DNA of 64,000 nucleotides from Flavobacterium sufflavum (GTDB lineage Bacteria > Bacteroidota > Bacteroidia > Flavobacteriales > Flavobacteriaceae). Below are positions 38,288-47,014 of this stretch, one piece after another (position 1 is the first letter of the stretch; each line of letters starts with the position of its first letter). Position numbers and translations under genes: made by a program. The notes under the pieces were generated by a model that did no database searches, was not told the origin of the DNA, and saw only the letters and a list, made by a program, of their open reading frames with translations. The stretch covers positions 372,001 through 436,000 of the forward strand of contig NZ_SACJ01000001.1 in the NCBI RefSeq assembly GCF_004016525.1, in the 5' to 3' direction.

Positions 38288-38319
38288 AAAAAAGCAAGAC
38301 TCTATAGTCTTGCTTTTTT
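38288..38319 (-). terminator. Terminator after glmS
   Basis: Arms AAAAAAGCAAGACT and AGTCTTGCTTTTTT with a CTAT loop; perfect 14-base stem followed by T on the minus strand. Confidence 0.9.
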
Positions 38320-38343
38320 CTATTTTCAATCTTAAATGAATTA

Positions 38344-40188
38344 TTACTCTACTGTAACCGATTTTGCTAAATTTCGAGGCTGATCAACATTACAATCTCT
38401 ATAAACAGCAATGTAATAAGACAATAATTGCAGTGGAATAGTAGTAATCAACGGAGACAAAGCATCCGAAGTTTCAGGAATTTCGATAACATAATCAGCT
38501 AATTCCCTAACCTGAGTATCTCCCTTAGTCACAACAGCAATAATTTTTCCGCTTCTTGACTTAATTTCCTGAATATTACTCACTATTTTGTCATAATGTC
38601 CTTGCTTTGGAGCAATAATCACAACTGGCATTTGCTCGTCTATCAAAGCAATTGGACCGTGTTTCATTTCAGCAGCCGGATAACCTTCTGCATGAATATA
38701 CGATATCTCTTTAAGCTTCAAAGCTCCTTCTAAAGCTACAGGAAAATTATAACCACGACCTAAATACAAGCAGTTAGGAGCATCTTTGAATGCAGCAGCT
38801 ATTTCTTTTGCTTTATCACTAGTCTCCAAAGCTTCTTTTACTTTCTCAGGAATCAATTCTAATTCTAATAAATATCTATGATAATCAGAATGAGACAAAG
38901 TTCCCTTAGCTTTTGCTAAACGCAATGCTATCATTGTCAAAACAGTAATTTGAGTAGTAAAAGCTTTTGTCGAAGCTACACCAATTTCTGGTCCAGCATG
39001 AGTATAGGCCCCTGCATGCGATTCTCTTGAAATAGAAGAACCCACTACGTTACAAACCCCAAAAACAAAAGCCCCACATTCTTTAGCTAATTTAATAGCC
39101 GCCATAGTATCGGCAGTTTCACCAGATTGCGAAATTGCAATAACTACATCTGTACTTTTAATGATTGGATTTCTATATCTAAACTCTGAAGCATACTCTA
39201 CTTCTACTGAAATACGGGCAAATTCTTCAAAAATATATTCAGCAACCAAACCAGCATGCCATGAAGTACCACAGGCTACAATAATTATTCTGTCGGCATT
39301 TAAGAATTTCTCTAAATTATCCTCAATCCCGGACATCTGAATAATTCCTTTATCAGCATGTAACCTACCTCTATAAGTATCTTTAATTACACTAGGTTGC
39401 TCATAGATTTCTTTCAACATGAAGTGATCAAATCCTCCTTTTTCAATTTGCTCCAAATTCATTTGAAGTTCCTGAATATAAGGATCAACCAAACTATCAT
39501 CTTTTATTTTTCTAATCTTAATAGGCTTATGAAGTCTGATATTAGCCATTTCACCATCCTCTAAATACACTGCGTTTGAAGTATATTCGATAAAAGGAGA
39601 AGCATCTGAAGCAATAAAATATTCTCCTTCGCCCACACCAATTGCCAGAGGGCTACCTAAACGGGCCGCAACAATTTCTTCTGGATTTTTTGTATCGAAA
39701 ACAGCAATAGCATAAGCACCTACCACTTGATTAAGCGCTAACTGAACTGCTTTTCCTAATTTTAATTTTTCTTTCTTTTGAACTTCTTCAATCAAATTCA
39801 CCAAAACTTCGGTATCTGTATCTGAATGAAAAACATAACCACGTTTGATCAATTCTTCTTTTAATGGTGCATAATTCTCAATAATTCCATTATGAACAAT
39901 TGCCAATTCGCCTGAATTTGAAAGGTGGGGATGTGAGTTCACATCATTCGGAACACCATGTGTAGCCCATCTTGTATGACCAATACCGATAGTTCCATTA
40001 GTAGTAATCTCTTTCAAAGCACGTTCTTCAAGCGAAACAACTTTCCCTTTTGTTTTACAAACTTTAATCGCACCATCATAAACCATTACACCGGCACTAT
40101 CATAACCTCTGTACTCAAGTCTTTTTAAACCTTTAATAACGATAGGATAAGCCTCTCTATGACCTATATAACCAACGATTCCACACAT
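38344..40188 (-). CDS. glmS: Glutamine-fructose-6-phosphate aminotransferase (isomerising)
   Basis: Makes glucosamine 6-phosphate, first step to UDP-GlcNAc. 614 residues. N-terminal class II glutaminase with catalytic Cys2 (MCGIVGYIG), RLEYRGYDSAG and TRWATHG. Two SIS isomerase domains follow (CGTSWHAG, SQSGETADT, GRGYNFPVALEGALK), and the C-terminus ends NLAKSVTVE as in functional enzymes. It starts 11 bp after the DUF4270 gene in one operon. No glmS ribozyme is expected in this phylum and none is seen. Confidence 0.98.
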   Translation of the reverse strand: MCGIVGYIGHREAYPIVIKGLKRLEYRGYDSAGVMVYDGAIKVCKTKGKVVSLEERALKEITTNGTIGIGHTRWATHGVPNDVNSHPHLSNSGELAIVHNGIIENYAPLKEELIKRGYVFHSDTDTEVLVNLIEEVQKKEKLKLGKAVQLALNQVVGAYAIAVFDTKNPEEIVAARLGSPLAIGVGEGEYFIASDASPFIEYTSNAVYLEDGEMANIRLHKPIKIRKIKDDSLVDPYIQELQMNLEQIEKGGFDHFMLKEIYEQPSVIKDTYRGRLHADKGIIQMSGIEDNLEKFLNADRIIIVACGTSWHAGLVAEYIFEEFARISVEVEYASEFRYRNPIIKSTDVVIAISQSGETADTMAAIKLAKECGAFVFGVCNVVGSSISRESHAGAYTHAGPEIGVASTKAFTTQITVLTMIALRLAKAKGTLSHSDYHRYLLELELIPEKVKEALETSDKAKEIAAAFKDAPNCLYLGRGYNFPVALEGALKLKEISYIHAEGYPAAEMKHGPIALIDEQMPVVIIAPKQGHYDKIVSNIQEIKSRSGKIIAVVTKGDTQVRELADYVIEIPETSDALSPLITTIPLQLLSYYIAVYRDCNVDQPRNLAKSVTVE

Positions 40189-40199
40189 AAATTTTAATA

Positions 40200-41870
40200 T
40201 TAATCAGGTTTTGTGTAATATATTTCTAATTTTAATCTTTTATCATCTGCCACAGTTGACTTACTACCATGAAGTACCACACCCAATGGACTCATCACAG
40301 ATGCCTGAGGCAACTTAGTCAAAGTTGTTCCTGTTTGCAACGGTAATCTCAACTTATTAATTGTACTATTCCTAATATCCTCTGTAACAACAACTCCAAG
40401 TTTCACATTTACAGAATCTCTATTTTTAACTAAACTTCTGATTTGATTAGTTAATCTAATCTTATAAGTTTTATCACTTGTATTAGTTGGATTTAAAATA
40501 CCACTATATATCAACTGTCCTGATTTAACATTTGTTCCTGTTGTTCCATCATAAAGATAATCCAATACTGGTGCATTATTAGTCAAATCATACAGATAAA
40601 TACGATTAGGCAATTTATTTGACCCCATTGCATCACCATCAATATGGAAAACCAGATTAGCCTCATTAACCAACAATTTTTTCTTTCCTGAAAGATATTT
40701 TAAATCATCTAATTCATCCGAAACACCATTAGGTTGATTAACTAGATTTCCATCAGCATCATAACCTTTCAAATCAGTTTTATTAAAAAGCTCTAAAACA
40801 GCCATTGAACCTTCACCACCTCTTAAATACAACCTACTATCTCCAGCTGCACTATTTGGATTAGTAATTGCTGCATTATAACTAGGTTGATTTGTATTTG
40901 ATAACAAATTCACTGTATTTCCAGTTAAATTAAGAACTATAGATCTACTAACTCTAGTTGTAGTAGTTGTAGTTACTCCATTCGTTGTTGTTGTAACTAC
41001 ATTATCTTCCTTATAGTTAATAGTAACGGTTCCTGCTTTAAAATTCATCATCGCCAAACGTCCCGGATTCGAACCTGATTTTTCTACTTTAAAATACAAG
41101 CCTCTAAAGTAGTTTTTAAAAACATCATTGGTTATTAATTTACCCGAAGCAGCAGCATCAATAATACTTGTTTGAAAATAACCTTTATTCAAAGCCAAAC
41201 GCATAGCCGGAGGAGTTCTCGTTATCGTAGGCGTACCATCAGTGGTTGTTGCTGGCGTTGTTACCTTAAACTCCTTATTATCAAAGAAAAATTCATCGTT
41301 TTGAGAAACAATACTATCATTTAATCGGGTAGCTTTTTTTAAAGCATCAAAATCAGCTCCTTGATTTGTGTAATATTTTTGCGGTTCTAAAAATGCCGCA
41401 TCAGGATCTAAATCTCGCATGAAATAACCATTTTCGTACACACTCAACTTTATTTTTCCAGTTTCAGGACCATAAATTGAATCTAATCTATAAGTATTAT
41501 CTCCTGAAGTTGCATCGGTACTAGTTAGAGTACTAAAATAAGGAATAGACAAAACTACATTATCTACTATAGCGTTATTACCAATAGTAGGATTTACAGA
41601 AGCCAAAACTACCTGGGTAGCAAAACTCGCTTCGGTAGTACCAAAAACAGGATCTTCATAGACTCCCAAAGCATTTACAGGCAAATTATTAGACTGAACC
41701 GGACCTACTTTTTGATTATAAGAAAGCACATCATAAGTACTGTGTTCCAAACCAAAATGATCATCCCCCACTAAATCATTCCCAATGGTATTAAAATCTT
41801 TATCACAGGAAGATAAAAAAACAATACTTATTACAATTAGAATTATCTTAAAAAAAGAATTATTGTGCAT
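40200..41870 (-). CDS. DUF4270 lipoprotein
   Basis: 556-residue predicted lipoprotein. Signal sequence with lipobox SSC at about residues 20-22 (FLSSCDKDF), then the family N-terminus with NTIGNDLVGDDHFG. The rest is beta-rich with a long middle part. DUF4270 is a Bacteroidota-specific family of unknown function. Here it is between a glycogen-synthase-like gene (23 bp upstream) and glmS (11 bp downstream), so all three should be co-expressed. The neighbourhood suggests a link to envelope polysaccharide, but this is inference. Confidence 0.88.
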   Translation of the reverse strand: MHNNSFFKIILIVISIVFLSSCDKDFNTIGNDLVGDDHFGLEHSTYDVLSYNQKVGPVQSNNLPVNALGVYEDPVFGTTEASFATQVVLASVNPTIGNNAIVDNVVLSIPYFSTLTSTDATSGDNTYRLDSIYGPETGKIKLSVYENGYFMRDLDPDAAFLEPQKYYTNQGADFDALKKATRLNDSIVSQNDEFFFDNKEFKVTTPATTTDGTPTITRTPPAMRLALNKGYFQTSIIDAAASGKLITNDVFKNYFRGLYFKVEKSGSNPGRLAMMNFKAGTVTINYKEDNVVTTTTNGVTTTTTTRVSRSIVLNLTGNTVNLLSNTNQPSYNAAITNPNSAAGDSRLYLRGGEGSMAVLELFNKTDLKGYDADGNLVNQPNGVSDELDDLKYLSGKKKLLVNEANLVFHIDGDAMGSNKLPNRIYLYDLTNNAPVLDYLYDGTTGTNVKSGQLIYSGILNPTNTSDKTYKIRLTNQIRSLVKNRDSVNVKLGVVVTEDIRNSTINKLRLPLQTGTTLTKLPQASVMSPLGVVLHGSKSTVADDKRLKLEIYYTKPD

Positions 41871-41893
41871 ATTTGATAATAAAAAAGTTGGGA

Positions 41894-42697
41894 TTAAAGC
41901 ATTTCTCTGTAAAAATTGCTATACGCTTCCGCGAAAGCATCTTTCGGGACGTAAGGTAAAAAAGGTTTTCCTGAAGTTTCAATAAATTTTGTTAAACTTG
42001 AACTTACATTTGATGAAGCAATAATTACCGCATCCGAATGCATTACAGTTGCCTTAATAATATTCTCGTAATCAGGAGTCGAAAGCATAGCCACATCCTC
42101 CTGAGGCACTCCATCAAGTTTTACTTTGTTAATCATTTCAACATCTAAAGTCCCGTCAAAAGATTGTGCATATACCGAAGTAACTATCTTAGTTTCCGAA
42201 AACAAAGCTTCATTTTTATAAAAATGCTTCATGTAAACTGGCAACATTGCCGCCATCCATCCGTGAACGTGAATAATATCAGGAACCCAGTTTAATTTTT
42301 TCACCGTCTCAACAACTCCTTTTGCAAAAAATATAGCACGCTCATCATTATCAGGATACATCACCCCATCTTCATCAGCAAACGTAGCTTTTCTTTTGAA
42401 ATACTCATCATTATCAATAAAATATACCTGAATTCTTTCTTTTGGAATAGAAGCTACCTTAATTATCAAAGGCATATCTAAGTCATTTACTACCAAATTC
42501 ATTCCAGATAGACGAATTACTTCATGCAATTGGTGTCTTCTTTCATTAATATTCCCGTATCTTGGCATAAAAATCCTAATCTGTCCCCCTTGATCATTCA
42601 CCATCTTAGGAACATCATAAGACATTAAAGAAACCTCATTTTCAGCTAAATAGGGAACCACTTCAGATGATACATATAATATCCTCTTATCTTTCAT
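41894..42697 (-). CDS. Glycogen/starch synthase-like protein, N-terminal domain only
   Basis: 267 residues resembling the N-terminal Rossmann domain of GT5 glycogen synthase (ILYVSSEVVPY, PDIIHVHGWMAAMLPVYM). Full synthases are about 480 residues, and the C-terminal nucleotide-sugar domain is missing with no frameshifted remainder downstream. The ADP-glucose motif KTGGL is replaced by AENEVSL (residues 18-24). It is therefore probably not a synthase; a sugar-binding or regulatory role is more likely. First gene of the operon with the DUF4270 protein and glmS, divergent from panC. Confidence 0.82.
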   Translation of the reverse strand: MKDKRILYVSSEVVPYLAENEVSLMSYDVPKMVNDQGGQIRIFMPRYGNINERRHQLHEVIRLSGMNLVVNDLDMPLIIKVASIPKERIQVYFIDNDEYFKRKATFADEDGVMYPDNDERAIFFAKGVVETVKKLNWVPDIIHVHGWMAAMLPVYMKHFYKNEALFSETKIVTSVYAQSFDGTLDVEMINKVKLDGVPQEDVAMLSTPDYENIIKATVMHSDAVIIASSNVSSSLTKFIETSGKPFLPYVPKDAFAEAYSNFYREML

Positions 42698-42736
42698 ATT
42701 GTAATTTACTTAGTTAAGTTGGTAATAAAAACCACG

Positions 42737-42744
42737 CAAAATTA
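42737..42744 (-). promoter_or_regulatory. -7 box for the glycogen-synthase-like/DUF4270/glmS operon
   Basis: Minus strand TAATTTTG fits TAnnTTTG, 40 bp before the ATG. It is back to back with the panC promoter at 42776. Confidence 0.45.
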
Positions 42745-42775
42745 CGAAATTTTATGCAGTTATTAACTAATATAT

Positions 42776-42783
42776 TATGTTTG
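42776..42783 (+). promoter_or_regulatory. -7 box for panC, deciding the start codon
   Basis: TATGTTTG fits TAnnTTTG and contains the upstream in-frame ATG at 42777. A codon inside the -7 box cannot be translated, so the panC start is the next ATG at 42807. Confidence 0.55.
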
Positions 42784-42806
42784 CATTTAATTTTAATAAA
42801 ATAATC

Positions 42807-43655
42807 ATGCCTATTTTCTATGGAAAAGCTGCTTTAATTGATTTTTTAAATTCGATTAAAACGCCAAATTCCACTATTGGTTTTGTTCCAACAATGGGTG
42901 CGCTACATCAAGGCCACCTCTCTCTGATGCAACAATCACTAGCAGAAAACAACAATACTGTAGTAAGTATTTTTGTCAATCCTACACAATTTAACAATCC
43001 TGAAGATTTAAAAAAATACCCAAGAACCTTAGAAGCAGATACTCAAAAAATAGCTCATTTAGATGCAAATATAATTGTCTACGCACCCACAGTAGACGAT
43101 ATTTACGAAGGAAAAACCGTATCACAAGACTTTGATTTTGACGGATTGGAAAATCAAATGGAAGGTAAATTCAGACCCGGTCATTTTAACGGAGTAGGAA
43201 CTATTGTCAAAAGATTATTCGAAATCGTCTCACCTACCAATGCTTATTTTGGAGAAAAAGACTTCCAACAACTGCAAATTGTAAAAAAAATGGTCCGCAA
43301 AACCCATTTGGACGTAAACATCATTGGTTGCAACATTTACCGAGAAGCTAACGGACTGGCGATGAGCTCCAGAAACGAACGTTTATCTGCCTCCGAAAGA
43401 GAGAAAGCGGCAATTATATATCAAACACTGCTTGAAGCCAAAGAAAAATTCGAAACCCAGAATTGTGACGAAGTAAAAAAATGGGTAACAGAAGTATTCG
43501 ACTCCAACAGTATTTTTGATTTAGAATACTTTGAAATCGCCGATGAAGAAACACTTTTACCTTGCATAAATCAATCAAAAGATAAAAATTATCGCGCATT
43601 TATAGCCGTATTTGTTAATAATATCCGATTGATTGATACCATTTCACTAAAATAA
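42807..43655 (+). CDS. panC: Pantothenate synthetase
   Basis: Joins pantoate and beta-alanine with ATP to form pantothenate. 282 residues from ATG 42807 ([10 protein letters not shown]), the usual family length; the longer frame to 42777 starts inside the promoter. Motifs are [15 protein letters not shown] (HxGH), [16 protein letters not shown], [13 protein letters not shown] and SSRNERLS. Followed 14 bp later by panD, which supplies beta-alanine for the same reaction. Confidence 0.97.
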   Translation: MPIFYGKAALIDFLNSIKTPNSTIGFVPTMGALHQGHLSLMQQSLAENNNTVVSIFVNPTQFNNPEDLKKYPRTLEADTQKIAHLDANIIVYAPTVDDIYEGKTVSQDFDFDGLENQMEGKFRPGHFNGVGTIVKRLFEIVSPTNAYFGEKDFQQLQIVKKMVRKTHLDVNIIGCNIYREANGLAMSSRNERLSASEREKAAIIYQTLLEAKEKFETQNCDEVKKWVTEVFDSNSIFDLEYFEIADEETLLPCINQSKDKNYRAFIAVFVNNIRLIDTISLK

Positions 43656-43657
43656 TT

Positions 43658-43665
43658 TACTTTTG
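43658..43665 (+). promoter_or_regulatory. Internal -7 box for panD
   Basis: TACTTTTG just past the panC stop, with a TTG 22 bases upstream (43633-43635), and four bases before the panD ATG. It could give a leaderless panD message independent of panC. Confidence 0.45.
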
Positions 43666-43669
43666 TGCC

Positions 43670-44020
43670 ATGCAAATTCAAGTTTTAAAATCAAAAATTC
43701 ATCGGGTAAAAGTAACGGGAGCCGATTTAAATTATATTGGCAGCATTACCATCGATGAAACCTTATTAGAAGCTTCAAATATTATTGAAGGAGAAAAAGT
43801 TTCTATTGTTAACATCAACAACGGAGAACGTTTTGACACTTACGCCATTAAAGGAGAAAGAAATTCTGGCGAAATTACACTTAATGGTCCGGCGGCCAGA
43901 AAAGTGCAGAGAGACGACATTATCATTATTATTTCTTACGCAACTATAGATTTCGAAGAAGCAAAAACCTTCCAACCCTGGATTATTTTTCCAAATGAAA
44001 ATGACAATTCATTGACCTAA
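43670..44020 (+). CDS. panD: Aspartate 1-decarboxylase proenzyme
   Basis: Decarboxylates aspartate to beta-alanine. 116 residues. Self-cleavage gives the pyruvoyl cofactor at Gly-Ser in NYIGSITID (about residues 24-25). Tyr/Thr active-site segments and [21 protein letters not shown] are intact. Second gene after panC; ends in a strong terminator. Confidence 0.97.
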   Translation: MQIQVLKSKIHRVKVTGADLNYIGSITIDETLLEASNIIEGEKVSIVNINNGERFDTYAIKGERNSGEITLNGPAARKVQRDDIIIIISYATIDFEEAKTFQPWIIFPNENDNSLT

Positions 44021-44048
44021 ATTAGTATTCAAAAAACATAAAATAATT

Positions 44049-44084
44049 GAAGCGTTTCCTAAAAAGAAACGCTTCTTGTTTTTT
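44049..44084 (+). terminator. Terminator after panD
   Basis: Perfect ten-base stem GAAGCGTTTC/GAAACGCTTC with a 7-nt loop, then TTGTTTTTT. Confidence 0.85.
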
Positions 44085-44160
44085 AGGCTATATCTTACTT
44101 TGATTAAAAATTACTATCTTGCTATTCCATTTAAAATTCTCATTTTAAAACTCCCAAATC

Positions 44161-45303
44161 ATGAAACAAACATTACTTTTATTCTTCTTTTGCATTTCAT
44201 TATTTGCTCAAAAAAAAACCGAGTTAATCAAATCTAATAAACTGGGAGAAACCCGAGAAATCATCGTTAGCCTGCCTTCTTCTTACGAAACTAGCCCTAC
44301 CAAAAGGTACCCTATCCTGTTATTACTAGACGGAGATTACTTATTTGATCCTTTCCAAGGCGCCTTAAAATATGGCGAATATTGGGACGACTTACCTGAA
44401 ACTATTATTATTGGAATCAATCAAAAAAGCAGCCGTATGAACGACTGCGCTTTTGACGAAACCGAAGGCACTCCAACGAAAAAATCAGCCGCTTTTTACA
44501 ACTTCATTGGCGAAGAACTCATGCCTTTTATCGAAAAAAAATACCGTGTAGCTCCTTTTCGAATTATTGCAGGACATGACACCACAGCCGGTTTTTTAAA
44601 TTTCTTTCTGTACAAAGAAAACTCTTTTTTTAATGCCTATATTTCATTGAGTCCCGAATTTGCCCCAGGCATGGAAAACCAAATTGCCACGAGTTTAACC
44701 AATACTAAAAAACCGTTGTTCTACTATCAATCTTCGGCCGACGGTGACATCAAACAATTGCGCCAACCGGTAGAAGAATTAGACAACAACCTAAAATCGA
44801 TAACAAATCCGTTAGTCAATTACCAATACAACAAATTCAACAATGCCTCGCATTATTCCTTGGTTTTATATTCGATTCCAAATGCTTTGTACCAAATTTT
44901 CGACAGCTACAAACCTATTTCTTCCACTGAATTCACTGAAAAAATTGTCGTTTTACCATCTGGTTATGTGGATTATCTGATTAAGAAATACCAAACCACA
45001 ACCGAAAAACTAGGTTTACAAATCCCTGTTCGAATCAATGATTTCAAGGCCATCGAAGCTGCTATTTTAAAAAACAAGGCTTATGATGAACTAGAGAAAT
45101 TAGCCCAAATTGCCAATAAAAATTACCCAAAAACCATGCTTGCCGATTACGAATTAGGCTTAATGTATGAAAAAAACGGCGATGCTAAAAAAGCTGCTGC
45201 CAAATACCAACGCGCATCACAGTTAGATGAAATTGGCGATTTGACCAAAGAAATGATGTACAATAAGTACGATGATATGAAAAGCTTAACCGTTAAAAAA
45301 TAA
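44161..45303 (+). CDS. Esterase-like alpha/beta-hydrolase with C-terminal TPR, nucleophile Ser replaced
   Basis: 380 residues. Signal peptide (about 1-16, ending SLFAQ), then an esterase D/BesA-type fold (RYPILLLLDGDYLF, IIIGINQKSSRMND). At the nucleophile elbow, expected GHSxGG, the sequence is AGHDTTAGF with D140 instead of Ser. The late His is present around NNASHYSL. Residues 290-375 form a TPR-like helical tail. It may be inactive or use Asp as nucleophile. The stop overlaps the radA start (TAATG), so they are translationally coupled; no functional link is obvious. Confidence 0.8.
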   Translation: MKQTLLLFFFCISLFAQKKTELIKSNKLGETREIIVSLPSSYETSPTKRYPILLLLDGDYLFDPFQGALKYGEYWDDLPETIIIGINQKSSRMNDCAFDETEGTPTKKSAAFYNFIGEELMPFIEKKYRVAPFRIIAGHDTTAGFLNFFLYKENSFFNAYISLSPEFAPGMENQIATSLTNTKKPLFYYQSSADGDIKQLRQPVEELDNNLKSITNPLVNYQYNKFNNASHYSLVLYSIPNALYQIFDSYKPISSTEFTEKIVVLPSGYVDYLIKKYQTTTEKLGLQIPVRINDFKAIEAAILKNKAYDELEKLAQIANKNYPKTMLADYELGLMYEKNGDAKKAAAKYQRASQLDEIGDLTKEMMYNKYDDMKSLTVKK

Positions 45304-46664
45304 TGTCGAAAGTTAAAACCTCTTTTTTCTGCCAGAACTGCGGAACTCAATATGCCAAATGGCAAGGCCAATGCAATGCCTGCAAAGAATGGAACACAAT
45401 AGCCGAAGAAATCATTCAAAAACAGGAAAAAGTAGCCTGGAAAAGTGAATCGGCTCCCAGCAGCAAAGCGCCAAAACCTTTACGAATAAACGAAATTGAT
45501 TCGACTCAGGAAATCCGAATGAACACCACTGACAACGAACTCAATCGCGTATTAGGTGGTGGCATTGTTCCGGGTTCCATGATTCTTTTAGGCGGAGAAC
45601 CGGGAATTGGAAAAAGTACACTTCTACTGCAAATATCATTAAAACTACCTTATAAAACCTTATATGTTTCGGGCGAGGAAAGTCAGAAACAAATAAAAAT
45701 GCGTGCTGAAAGAATCACTCCCAGCAGCGATAATTGCTACATTCTGACGGAAACCAAAACCCAAAACATTTTCAAACAAATTGAAGCCATTGAACCCGAA
45801 ATCGTGATTATCGATTCGATTCAAACTCTTCATACCGATTATATCGAATCAACAGCCGGGAGCATTTCCCAAATCAGGGAAACTACTGCCGAACTCATCA
45901 AGTTTGCCAAAGAAACCAACATTCCTGTGATTCTGATTGGTCATATTACCAAAGACGGAAATATTGCCGGGCCAAAAATTCTGGAACACATGGTGGATAC
46001 CGTGTTGCAATTTGAAGGCGACCGAAACCACGTATACCGCATTTTGCGTGCACATAAAAACCGTTTTGGTTCTACTGCCGAAATCGGGATTTATGAAATG
46101 CTGGGCAGCGGATTAAGAGAAGTCTCCAATCCATCGGAAATATTGATTTCGCACAAAGACGAAGAATTATCAGGAACAGCCATTGCCACCACACTCGAAG
46201 GCATGCGCCCGTTGTTGATTGAAATTCAATCCTTGGTCAGCACTGCGGTTTATGGAACTCCACAACGCAGCACCACTGGTTATAACGCCAAAAGACTGAA
46301 CATGATTTTAGCCGTCTTAGAAAAAAGGGCCGGTTTCAGGCTTGGTGCCAAAGACGTTTTCCTGAACGTGACCGGAGGAATTTCGGTAGACGATCCCGCT
46401 ATAGATTTGGCCGTGGTAGCCGCTATTTTATCTTCAAATGAAGACATTCCCGTAAATAAGGATTTCTGCTTCGCTGGTGAAGTGGGACTTTCAGGCGAAA
46501 TCCGTCCTGTAAACCGCATAGACCAACGCATTCAGGAAGCCGAGAAACTAGGATTTTCGACCATTTTTGTATCGAAATACAACAAAATTGCCTTAAAAAA
46601 TACAGGAATCAAAATTGAATTGGTCGCTAAAATTGAAGATGTGGCGAGTATGCTTTTTGGGTAA
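45303..46664 (+). CDS. radA: DNA repair protein RadA (Sms)
   Basis: Branch migration of recombination intermediates; RecA-like hexameric helicase. 453 residues, normal. Zinc finger CQNCGTQYAKWQGQCNAC at the N-terminus, Walker A GGEPGIGKSTLL (about 97-108), the RadA-specific KNRFG motif and a C-terminal Lon-protease-like domain (from about 300). Starts within the stop of the upstream esterase-like gene. Confidence 0.97.
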   Translation: MSKVKTSFFCQNCGTQYAKWQGQCNACKEWNTIAEEIIQKQEKVAWKSESAPSSKAPKPLRINEIDSTQEIRMNTTDNELNRVLGGGIVPGSMILLGGEPGIGKSTLLLQISLKLPYKTLYVSGEESQKQIKMRAERITPSSDNCYILTETKTQNIFKQIEAIEPEIVIIDSIQTLHTDYIESTAGSISQIRETTAELIKFAKETNIPVILIGHITKDGNIAGPKILEHMVDTVLQFEGDRNHVYRILRAHKNRFGSTAEIGIYEMLGSGLREVSNPSEILISHKDEELSGTAIATTLEGMRPLLIEIQSLVSTAVYGTPQRSTTGYNAKRLNMILAVLEKRAGFRLGAKDVFLNVTGGISVDDPAIDLAVVAAILSSNEDIPVNKDFCFAGEVGLSGEIRPVNRIDQRIQEAEKLGFSTIFVSKYNKIALKNTGIKIELVAKIEDVASMLFG

Positions 46665-46676
46665 AAAAATAAAAAT

Positions 46677-46847
46677 ATGAGGTATCCTTTTTTACATTAC
46701 CTAGGAGGCTTTATCTGGTGGATATTAATTAAATTTTGTAAAACGGATTTAGCAATTGAACAAGGGGAAAATAATAGAATTAGAAATATACTATTCTCAC
46801 TTACAATCGGAATAATTTTAGGAATTATATTCGTAAAACTCTTTTAA
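46677..46847 (+). CDS. Small membrane protein, 56 residues, unrecognised
   Basis: ATG 12 bases after the radA stop, ending just before a terminator. MRYPFLHYLGGFIWWILIKF opens a first hydrophobic helix; a charged stretch KTDLAIEQGENNRIR follows, then a second helix (ILFSLTIGIILGIIFVKLF). Position between radA and a terminator suggests co-transcription. No family recognised. Confidence 0.6.
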   Translation: MRYPFLHYLGGFIWWILIKFCKTDLAIEQGENNRIRNILFSLTIGIILGIIFVKLF

Positions 46848-46856
46848 TTATTTTAC

Positions 46857-46906
46857 AAAAAAACCGACAGATTTTATCCCGAGGCTTCGGGACTGTCGGT
46901 TTTTTT
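46857..46906 (+). terminator. Terminator with nested palindrome after the small membrane ORF
   Basis: Outer stem ACCGACAG/CTGTCGGT flanked by A and T runs. The loop contains a second hairpin TCCCGA-GGCT-TCGGGA (46877-46892). T-runs on both strands. Confidence 0.85.
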
Positions 46907-47014
46907 ACTACCAAAATCAGCTAATCACTAAGACTTTATTAAACTTTACATAAAGAATATTCATTGAACAAAAAAGTTATTATTTTAGCCCATTGCTAAA
47001 ATGTTCCAAAATTC

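Noticed and set aside
42777..42806. Upstream start of panC
   Set aside because: The ATG lies inside the TATGTTTG -7 box, and the shorter product has the usual PanC length.
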